Shown here piece by piece: positions 58,139-64,000 of a stretch of 64,000 bases of DNA. The notes beneath the pieces were generated by a model that saw only the letters and a list, made by a program, of their open reading frames with translations, was not told where the DNA came from and made no database searches. Where the stretch lies: assembly GCF_011947285.1 (NCBI RefSeq), contig NZ_JAAOZT010000001.1, positions 248,001 through 312,000 of the forward strand, read 5' to 3'. Made by a program: the position numbers and the translations under genes. Source of the stretch: Glaciimonas immobilis (GTDB lineage: Bacteria; Pseudomonadota; Gammaproteobacteria; Burkholderiales; Burkholderiaceae_D). The number at the start of each line of letters is the position of its first letter. The first letter of the stretch is position 1.

Positions 58139-59104
58139 ATGTCCATACAATGGTTCCCCGGCCACATGAACGCTGCCCGCAAAAAGGCGGCGGAAGCCAT
58201 GGAAAAGGTCGATATGATCATCGAGGTGCTGGATGCCCGCATTCCGCAGGCCAGCTGCAACCCGATGATCGAGCAACTGCGACTGTTTCGTCAGCGTCCT
58301 TGCCTCAAAATTCTGAATAAAAGTGATTTGGCAGACCCGGTTGCCACGCAGACCTGGATCAATCATTACAACAGCCAAAAAGACGTAAATGCCGTCGCAT
58401 TGAGTTGCAAGAAGCCGTCGGACGTCCTTAAAGTGCCGGGTTTGGCATTGGCGCTGGCACCGCATCGCGGCACGCCGCTCAAGCCCCTGCGCATGATGAT
58501 CATGGGCATTCCCAACGTCGGCAAATCGACGCTGATGAATGCGTTGCTGAAAAAGCGCGTCGCAGCGGTCGGTGACGAGCCTGCCGTGACCAAAGTCCAG
58601 CAGCGCTTGTACCTCAACAAAAATATGGTCCTGATCGACACCCCGGGTATGTTGTGGCCCAAGATTGCGTTGCCGAGCGACGGCATGATGCTGGCCGCCA
58701 GCCATGCCGTCGGCGTCAATGCGCTGATTGAAGAAGAAGTCGCGACCTATCTTGCAGATGTGCTGTTACAGCGCTACCCAGAATTGGTCGCGGCCCGTTT
58801 CGGCATGAAAATCACCGACACCACCGACGGCGTGGATGTGATTGAAGGCGTTGCTATTCGGCGCGGTTATCGGCTCAAAGGTGGTGGCTATGATATTGAA
58901 AAGGCTGCAAACACCTTGTTGCAAGATTTTCGTACGGGTGCGTTGGGGCGGATTTCTTTGGAAACCCCAATAAGTCGGGCAGAAAGCCTCGCGCAACACG
59001 CGCAAGAGTTGTTGGAAAAGCAGCAAGCCAAAGAGGACATCATTGCCGCGGCAGAAGCAGAAGAACGCTTCTATAACCCACCCCGGGATGAGGCGGATAT
59101 TTGA
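58139..59104 (+). CDS. ylqF: Ribosome biogenesis GTPase YlqF/RbgA
   Basis: A 321-aa circularly permuted GTPase of the YlqF/YawG family assisting 50S assembly. The motif order G4-G5-G1-G2-G3 is visible: LNKSDLA (about 60), then LSCKKP, then GIPNVGKSTLMNAL (about 123), then DTPGMLWP (about 173). The N-terminal IQWFPGHMNAARKKA is the family hallmark. RbgA proper is best known in Gram-positives; the proteobacterial homologues are named YlqF. Confidence 0.93.
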   Translation: MSIQWFPGHMNAARKKAAEAMEKVDMIIEVLDARIPQASCNPMIEQLRLFRQRPCLKILNKSDLADPVATQTWINHYNSQKDVNAVALSCKKPSDVLKVPGLALALAPHRGTPLKPLRMMIMGIPNVGKSTLMNALLKKRVAAVGDEPAVTKVQQRLYLNKNMVLIDTPGMLWPKIALPSDGMMLAASHAVGVNALIEEEVATYLADVLLQRYPELVAARFGMKITDTTDGVDVIEGVAIRRGYRLKGGGYDIEKAANTLLQDFRTGALGRISLETPISRAESLAQHAQELLEKQQAKEDIIAAAEAEERFYNPPRDEADI

Positions 59105-59259
59105 ATTTACCAAGGTGAGTTATGGTGTCGCTGTTACTCCCAATTATTAGCGAGTTCGAAACCGAGCTGAATATCGTTGAGTCGTGAATGCAAACTGTAA
59201 TCTTGCAAAGACGAGGCATCTATGCTTTCCCGGATGACTATTTTTGCTACTAAGGAGGT

Positions 59260-59580
59260 CTAGGTGCGGTCGTGGGGGATTACGCAAATGGGTATGGACT
59301 TGTACGACGGTGTTCCACTCTCTATATCAAAACAATTCAAGGGGACCAGCACATTCGCCTCAGGGGAATAGGCACCTACGGAACCACGGGCAATCGGCTA
59401 AGCGATCGCTGCGATCTTTTCGAGGCGAAGCTGAAACCCAGAAGCATCGTTACAATGTCGACCAGAGCACCGTGTTCAAGCCCATTTGCGACGAGATCGT
59501 TTTCGTTCATAAACTGAATATCGCGCCGTCCGAATAGTCCGCGGTAGCGGTTGGCTAGCACTGAGGGCTTGGATGGGTAG
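59260..59580 (-). pseudogene. C-terminal remnant of an FdhF/YdeP-type molybdopterin oxidoreductase
   Basis: On the minus strand one frame reads VLANRYRGLFGRRDIQFMNE followed by NDLVANGLEHGALVDIV. After a frameshift near 59400-59440, another frame reads PIARGSVGAYSPEANVLVPL and SGTPSYKSIPICVIP, ending at TAG 59260-59262. This is the molybdopterin-dinucleotide-binding end of the FdhF-like 'oxidoreductase alpha subunit' family (typical RYRG..GRR...N..D...GL..GD.VD, then G.AAAY.PE.N.L.PL, then TP.SKS). The 20-30 residues between the pieces are garbled and the rest of the gene (about 700 aa) is missing. A fossil gene fragment. Confidence 0.7.
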
Positions 59581-59741
59581 TGCGCTGACTTCCTGCTGAA
59601 AGAATGCGATCAAACGTTATCGCTCCGCGCCGCTCCCCAATTTATGACAGCATCTGCATTAATGCAAAGCAAAGAATGCCGGATTGAATCCGTGTGCGTC
59701 CTGTCGTGAGATAAGTCGCCGTTAAAAATTTAAAAACTTTC

Positions 59742-59771
59742 TTGACAGAAGAAACACAGCGGGAGTAATCT
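59742..59771 (+). promoter_or_regulatory. Sigma-70 promoter of the urt leader
   Basis: A perfect TTGACA (59742-59747), an 18-bp spacer and TAATCT (59766-59771). Transcription would start near 59778, about 190 bp before urtA. Confidence 0.75.
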
Positions 59772-59777
59772 CCAACA

Positions 59778-59876
59778 ACTGAATAATTTACGTAACTTGC
59801 CGCCAACACCGTCGGCATGAGTACATGGCAAAAGAGCCCTGAGCAGACTTTCAATAGTCGCATCAGGGCTTTTTTG
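59778..59876 (+). ncRNA. Candidate urt leader RNA (riboswitch, attenuator or small RNA)
   Basis: Between the promoter and urtA, about 100 nt carries a first hairpin TGCCG-n10-CGGCA (about 59798-59817) and then a terminator hairpin, with no reading frame of note. It could be a cis-acting switch for urea transport or a separate small RNA. I do not see the conserved cores of the guanidine riboswitches, which also control urea-linked genes, so the type is undetermined. Confidence 0.45.
59833..59876 (+). terminator. Intrinsic terminator within the urt leader
   Basis: AGCCCTGA and TCAGGGCT form an 8-bp stem around 20 nt (an inner GACT/AGTC pair extends it), followed by six T residues. It lies before urtA, not after a gene, so it acts in attenuation or ends a small RNA. 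Confidence 0.85.
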
Positions 59877-59969
59877 TTTGTAAAAATCAGTAACGTTTTG
59901 AAATGTTAAAAATCAATAGTCCACATAATTATAAGTGGCAACATTTTTTTAAAATGATCAGGAGACAGC

Positions 59970-61163
59970 GTGAAAAATATTAATCGACGCAAATTTATTC
60001 AAACAGGCACCTCTCTTATTGCTGCCAGTGCTGTTCCAGGACTTTTCCTTGGGTCAACTAGCGCGCTTGCTGCAGACGGTAACACTGTCAAGTTAGGCTT
60101 GCTTCACTCCTTGACGGGGACAATTGCGCTGGCCGAAGCTGCTTTGGTTGACGCAGAGAAACTTGCAATTGATGAAATTAATGCCGCCGGTGGCGTTATG
60201 GGGAAGAAAATTGAGGCCGTTGTCGAAGACGGTGCCAGCGACTGGCCGACGTTTGCAGAAAAAACAAAAAAATTGCTAGAGCGCGACAAAGTCGCTGCGA
60301 TCATTGGTTGTTATACCTCCGCCTCTCGTAAAGCCATCTTACCGGTGCTTCATCAGTCACACGGCCTCCTGTACTATCCGACCTACTATGAAGGACAGGA
60401 ACAGGACAAGTCCGTCATCTATACTTCGCAGGAAGCGACGCAATCCGTCATCGCCGCCATTGAATGGATGGCCAAACAGCAGGGGAAGACCTTCTTCTTG
60501 GTTGGCTCTGACTACATTTACCCGCGCACGTGCAACAAGATAGCCAAGCCTACCATTGCCCGCCTTGGCGGTAAGCTCGTCGGTGAAGAGTACGCACCCC
60601 TTGGACACACAGAGTTCTCGTCGATTATCAATAAAATCAAGGCCGCCAAGCCGGATTGGGTTTATTCGACCGTTGTCGGTGGCAGCAATGTGGCATTTTA
60701 TAAGCAGTTGAAGGCGGCTGGCCTCGACGGTCAAAAGCTTAAGTTGCTTTCCACTGTCGTTTCAGAAAATGAGATCGACGGCATTGGAAAAGATAATGCG
60801 GTTGGCTACTACGCATGCATGGGCTACTTTGAAAGTCTGAAGAACCCGCAAAATGAAAAGTTCGTCAAAGCCCTGAAAGCTAAGTACGGCCAGAACCGTG
60901 TCGTGGGCGATCCGATGGAATGCGCTTATAACGCGGTCTATCTCTGGAAGTTGGCCGTTGAAAAAGCTAAGTCTTTTGACGTCGACAAGGTAATTGCTGC
61001 TTCTGAAGGAATCGTTTTTGATGCACCCGAAGGTCAAATAAAAGTGGCAAATAATCATCACGTCGCCAAAAAGGTGCGCGTTGGCCGTGCTCGCAGCGAT
61101 GGTCAATTCGACATAGTGTACGAGTCGCCCGTGATGGAGCCAAATCCGTTTCCGAAGATTTGA
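59970..61163 (+). CDS. urtA: Urea ABC transporter substrate-binding protein
   Basis: A 397-aa periplasmic urea-binding protein (type I leucine/branched amino-acid-like fold). The N-terminus NINRRKFIQTG is a Tat signal, cleaved near residue 35 (SALAAD). Typical UrtA stretches are LGLLHSLTGTIALAEAALVDAE, LERDKVAAIIGCYTSASRK, LLYYPTYYEGQE and DPMECAYNAVYLWK. It heads the urtABCD(E) operon for high-affinity urea uptake, usually tied to nitrogen limitation and urease or urea carboxylase. Starts about 95 bp after the leader terminator. Confidence 0.96.
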   Translation: MKNINRRKFIQTGTSLIAASAVPGLFLGSTSALAADGNTVKLGLLHSLTGTIALAEAALVDAEKLAIDEINAAGGVMGKKIEAVVEDGASDWPTFAEKTKKLLERDKVAAIIGCYTSASRKAILPVLHQSHGLLYYPTYYEGQEQDKSVIYTSQEATQSVIAAIEWMAKQQGKTFFLVGSDYIYPRTCNKIAKPTIARLGGKLVGEEYAPLGHTEFSSIINKIKAAKPDWVYSTVVGGSNVAFYKQLKAAGLDGQKLKLLSTVVSENEIDGIGKDNAVGYYACMGYFESLKNPQNEKFVKALKAKYGQNRVVGDPMECAYNAVYLWKLAVEKAKSFDVDKVIAASEGIVFDAPEGQIKVANNHHVAKKVRVGRARSDGQFDIVYESPVMEPNPFPKI

Positions 61164-61236
61164 TCCCGCTGTAATCCGTGTTCGAGGCCGGCGTGCCGGT
61201 CTCGCTCGAACTATGCTTTTGTTGGTAGGAGTGGTT

Positions 61237-62139
61237 ATGTCTTTCGCTACGGTTGTCATGCAGCTTTTCAGCGGTTTGAGCCTTTTTACAGTGTTGTTAT
61301 TGATGGCGCTTGGCTTGGCCATTGTCTTTGGTTTGATGGGCGTGATTAATATGGCGCACGGTGAATTAATGGCACTTGGTGCTTACATCACTTACCTGAC
61401 GGCTGCCTTCTTTTCCCGGTTTCTTCCCTCGTTGATGGGACTGTATCTTTTTGCAGGCATTTTCCTTGCATTTGCCGTGACCTTTGCTTTTGGTTATCTA
61501 CTTGAGCGCGGGTTTATTCGTTGGTTTTACAATCGCCCGCTCGATACGCTGCTCGCTACCTGGGGATTAAGCCTGATCCTGCAGCAGGCATACCGCACCA
61601 TCTTTGGTCCGCAAGAAGTGTCAGTGCCATTGACGTCCTGGTTAAGCGGGGCTTGGTCTCCGACGGCTGATATCCAACTCCCCTTGAACCGAATTTTTAT
61701 CATTGGCCTGACGATTGTTGTGGCAGTCGGTGTTTACCTCATTCTGTATAAGACCCGCCTTGGACTACGTGCTCGCGCGGTCACCCAAAATCGCGCGATG
61801 AGCTCTGCAGTGGGCATTGATACCAATCGCGTCGATGCGCTCACTTTTGCTTTGGGGTCAGGGCTTGCAGGGATTGCGGGTTCCGTGTTCACGATGATTG
61901 GCTCAACCAATCCAGGTACCGGACAGCTTTATATCGTCGACTCTTTTATCGTGGTCGTGTTTGGCGGAGTTGCAAGCCTGTTTGGAACTGCAGCTTCCAG
62001 CTTCCTAATTGCCCAGTCACAGACAACCCTTGAATATTTGATGAGTGGATCGATGGCTAAAGTGTGCATTTTATTACTAGTTATTGTTGTTCTGTATTTC
62101 CGTCCGAATGGCCTTTTCTCTTCCAAAGTGAGGGCTTAA
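61237..62139 (+). CDS. urtB: Urea ABC transporter permease UrtB
   Basis: A 300-aa inner-membrane permease of the LivH type with about eight helices. The family motif VFGLMGVINMAHGELMALGAY lies at about residues 28-48; GVASLFGTAASSFL is near the end. Start ATG 61237 has AGGAG 7 nt upstream; the in-frame ATG at 61213 has none. It is followed by urtC after two bases. Confidence 0.94.
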   Translation: MSFATVVMQLFSGLSLFTVLLLMALGLAIVFGLMGVINMAHGELMALGAYITYLTAAFFSRFLPSLMGLYLFAGIFLAFAVTFAFGYLLERGFIRWFYNRPLDTLLATWGLSLILQQAYRTIFGPQEVSVPLTSWLSGAWSPTADIQLPLNRIFIIGLTIVVAVGVYLILYKTRLGLRARAVTQNRAMSSAVGIDTNRVDALTFALGSGLAGIAGSVFTMIGSTNPGTGQLYIVDSFIVVVFGGVASLFGTAASSFLIAQSQTTLEYLMSGSMAKVCILLLVIVVLYFRPNGLFSSKVRA

Positions 62140-62141
62140 TA

Positions 62142-63173
62142 ATGAATTCCTTACAAAAAAAATCCGAGTTGGCCGCGCACGTGTGTGTTGCGGTGCTGCT
62201 CCTGGTAATTTTCCCTCTCGTTTTAGGGCCGTTCTGGTTGGGCTCGATCGGCAAGTACATGTCATTTGCATTTGTTGCGATTGGTATTGTCCTTGCTTGG
62301 GGGTATTGCGGCATCCTTAGTTTGGGCCAGGGTATCTTCTTTGGACTTGGCGGCTACATGATGGCCATGTTTCTTAAAGTGGAAGCATCCGCGCCAAATT
62401 TGCCGGACTTTATGGTGTGGAGTAGCGTCGATCACCTTCCAACCTGGTGGCAGCCCTTTACCAATTTTTGGGTGACCCTCTGTGCGATTATTGTTGTCCC
62501 CATTGTCCTGTCGTTTCCCTTCGCTTATCTCATCTTTAAAAAGCGCGTGAGCGGCGTGTATTTCGCAATTGTTACCATTTCGTTGGCGCTGGCAATGACA
62601 GTCATGATCGTGGGACAGCAAGGCCATACTGGTGGAGAGAATGGCATCACAGATTTCAATACACTACTCGGATTTGACATCCTTGGCGATCAGAGCAAGC
62701 GCAATATCTATTTTGTCGAAGTGGGCTTGCTTCTTGTGTTCATGGCGCTTTCGGCCTGGCTGCTTCATACCCGCTTCGGAAAGATTTTGATTGCTGTGCG
62801 TGATCGCGAAGACCGTGTGCGTTTTTCCGGTTATGACACCGCCATGATCAAAGCATTTATATTTGCCGTGGCAGCGGTCCTTTCCTCCGTGGGCGGAGCG
62901 CTCTTTACGCTTCAGGTTGGTTTGATTACACCGACTCTGGTGGGATCGGTAGCATCAGTAGAAATGGTGATCTACGCGGCGCTTGGTGGACGACTATCTG
63001 TGCCGGGGGCGGTAATTGGCGCGCTGGCGGTCGGCTTCCTGAAATCCTATCTGTCAGAGCAGTTTCCCGAAAGCTGGCTGTTTTTTCTCGGCGCCATGTT
63101 TATCATCGTTGTTGCATTCATGCCGAACGGGCTTGCCGGTACTGTGCAGCGTGTCCTACGAATAAAAGCCTAG
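62142..63173 (+). CDS. urtC: Urea ABC transporter permease UrtC
   Basis: A 343-aa LivM-type permease with about ten membrane helices. The motif GYCGILSLGQGIFFGLGGYMMAMFL lies at about residues 50-75 and the coupling region REDRVRFSGYDTAMIKAF near 225. Start ATG 62142 (MNSLQKKSE) is chosen over an open upstream frame that overlaps urtB; AGGGCT precedes it. Confidence 0.95.
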   Translation: MNSLQKKSELAAHVCVAVLLLVIFPLVLGPFWLGSIGKYMSFAFVAIGIVLAWGYCGILSLGQGIFFGLGGYMMAMFLKVEASAPNLPDFMVWSSVDHLPTWWQPFTNFWVTLCAIIVVPIVLSFPFAYLIFKKRVSGVYFAIVTISLALAMTVMIVGQQGHTGGENGITDFNTLLGFDILGDQSKRNIYFVEVGLLLVFMALSAWLLHTRFGKILIAVRDREDRVRFSGYDTAMIKAFIFAVAAVLSSVGGALFTLQVGLITPTLVGSVASVEMVIYAALGGRLSVPGAVIGALAVGFLKSYLSEQFPESWLFFLGAMFIIVVAFMPNGLAGTVQRVLRIKA

Positions 63174-63183
63174 AGGAAGCCCC

Positions 63184-63987
63184 ATGCCTACTTTTATTGC
63201 TGAAAAGCCGCACACTCTGGCGCCTATCGCGATTCCTCGCGCAACGTCGCCCTCCGGCCACATCTTGACCGTGGAAAATTTGACGGTCTCCTTTGATGGC
63301 TTCAAGGCGGTAGACAATCTATCGCTGTCGATTGCGGAGAAGGAACTGCGCGTCATTATCGGACCAAACGGTGCCGGGAAGACGACCCTCCTCGATATGA
63401 TCTGCGGTAAGACCAAGCCGTCTTCGGGAAGCATACGGTTTCGGGGTATCGAGTTGACGCATCTGCCCGAATTTAAGATTGTAAGAAAAGGCGTAGGACG
63501 CAAATTTCAGACTCCGTCGATTTACGAAGATCTGACGGTGGCTGAAAACCTGGAGATATCCCTACCGGAGGCGCACGGAATCTGGGCTTCCATCTTCTTC
63601 AAGCGCACCCAACACGTTAAAGAGATCATTGAAAATGTGGCGCAGGAGATCATGCTGGCGGATCAGCTAAGAACTAAATCCGGCAAGCTCTCGCATGGAC
63701 AAAAGCAGTGGCTCGAGATCGGGATGCTGCTGACCCAAGGACCGGACTTGCTACTCTTGGACGAACCAGTCGCTGGCATGTCTCCGCGCGAGCGGGAGCA
63801 AACGGCAGAGCTTCTGAAGAAGATTGCCTTGGGTAAATCTCTTGTCGTCATTGAACACGATATGGATTTTGTCAAATCGATCGCAAACAAGGTCACAGTG
63901 TTACATCAAGGAAAGCTGTTATCCGAAGGTTCGGTTGACCAGGTACAGAACGATCCGCGCGTCATTGAAGTGTATCTGGGACATTGA
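63184..63987 (+). CDS. urtD: Urea ABC transporter ATP-binding protein UrtD
   Basis: A 267-aa ABC ATPase. Walker A IGPNGAGKTTLLD (about residues 60-72), Q-loop RKFQTPSIYEDLTV, signature LSHGQKQWLEIGMLL (HGQ in place of GGQ, normal for this family), Walker B LLLLDEPVAGM and H-loop VVIEHDMDFV. The Gly in the WxGF-free N-terminus and VEVYLGH end fit LivG/UrtD. RBS AGAGGAAG precedes the ATG. Confidence 0.95.
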   Translation: MPTFIAEKPHTLAPIAIPRATSPSGHILTVENLTVSFDGFKAVDNLSLSIAEKELRVIIGPNGAGKTTLLDMICGKTKPSSGSIRFRGIELTHLPEFKIVRKGVGRKFQTPSIYEDLTVAENLEISLPEAHGIWASIFFKRTQHVKEIIENVAQEIMLADQLRTKSGKLSHGQKQWLEIGMLLTQGPDLLLLDEPVAGMSPREREQTAELLKKIALGKSLVVIEHDMDFVKSIANKVTVLHQGKLLSEGSVDQVQNDPRVIEVYLGH

Positions 63988-63994
63988 GGTAATT

Positions 63995-64000
63995 ATGCTT
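63995..64000 (+). CDS. urtE: Start of urtE (partial, cut by window edge)
   Basis: ATG CTT begins 8 nt after urtD, the expected place for urtE, the second ATPase subunit. Only two codons are visible, so the call is from operon order. Confidence 0.4.

Noticed and set aside
59272-59517. 81-codon plus-strand ORF before the urt operon
   Set aside because: It is the antisense of the molybdopterin oxidoreductase remnant, whose minus-strand reading has clear family motifs.
59925-59960. Sigma-54 promoter directly before urtA
   Set aside because: A TGGCA is present, but the GC of the -12 element is missing at the right distance, while a good sigma-70 promoter lies upstream.
59778-59970. Guanidine riboswitch (ykkC types) before urtA
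   Set aside because: The context suggested it, but I could not find the conserved cores of these classes; the leader is reported as undetermined.
1-64000. CRISPR array
   Set aside because: No regularly spaced repeats of 24-40 bp are present; the only tandem repeats are the short units before hldA and at the serC stop.

Overview
The window looks like chromosomal DNA of a betaproteobacterium, most likely Burkholderiales close to the Oxalobacteraceae (Collimonas/Glaciimonas/Herminiimonas type). This rests on the order ompA-ubiG-gph, gyrA-serC-pheA-hisC-tyrA-aroA, cmk-rpsA-ihfB-lapA-lapB and hldA-comEA-cysM, on a tmRNA tag ending in ALAA, and on moderate GC with AT-rich spacers. The genus is an inference; no 16S gene is present.

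Layout. Bases 1-6390 carry opgD (periplasmic glucan synthesis), an orphan NarX-like sensor kinase with a MASE4-like membrane domain, a divergent pair of an unknown gene and an XRE regulator, and a YedK/SRAP DNA-repair gene. Bases 6583-11741 look like a 5.1-kb island in the 3' end of ssrA (tmRNA). It is bounded by 37/39-bp direct repeats of the tRNA-like end and holds hipBA, decayed coding sequence and a frameshifted IS3-family element, with no integrase visible. Bases 11709-22058 hold ssrA, a lipoprotein, a giant AsmA/DUF748 protein, gph, ubiG, an EAL-CBS-GGDEF protein and ompA.

Bases 22844-45184 are a dense housekeeping block: gyrA; the serine/aromatic/histidine genes serC, pheA, hisC, tyrA and aroA; a SWIM-SNF2 helicase; cmk, rpsA and ihfB; the LPS-control and sugar genes lapA, lapB, ugd and hldA; then comEA and cysM. 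Most genes are co-directional, closely spaced and probably cotranscribed in groups. Three 12-bp and three 11-bp tandem repeats sit directly before hldA.

Bases 45700-49800 are the most unusual part. After an 880-bp AT-rich gene-free stretch comes a 676-aa Sec-secreted protein whose residues 110-225 carry the R / STS / ExE signature of cholera-toxin-type ADP-ribosyltransferases. Convergent to it is a eukaryote-like protein tyrosine phosphatase interrupted by one in-frame TGA where a Trp is expected. Together they suggest a host- or predator-interaction locus.

Bases 49829-59104 return to common genes: DUF1415, yaeQ, mltB, the moxR-DUF58-transglutaminase operon, an HDAC-like amidohydrolase and an RbgA-like GTPase. 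Bases 59260-59580 hold a frameshifted remnant of an FdhF/YdeP-type molybdopterin oxidoreductase. Bases 59742-64000 hold the urea ABC transporter urtABCD, with urtE starting at the window edge. It is preceded by a clear promoter, two hairpins and an intrinsic terminator with no gene between them, which is a candidate riboswitch, attenuator or small RNA.
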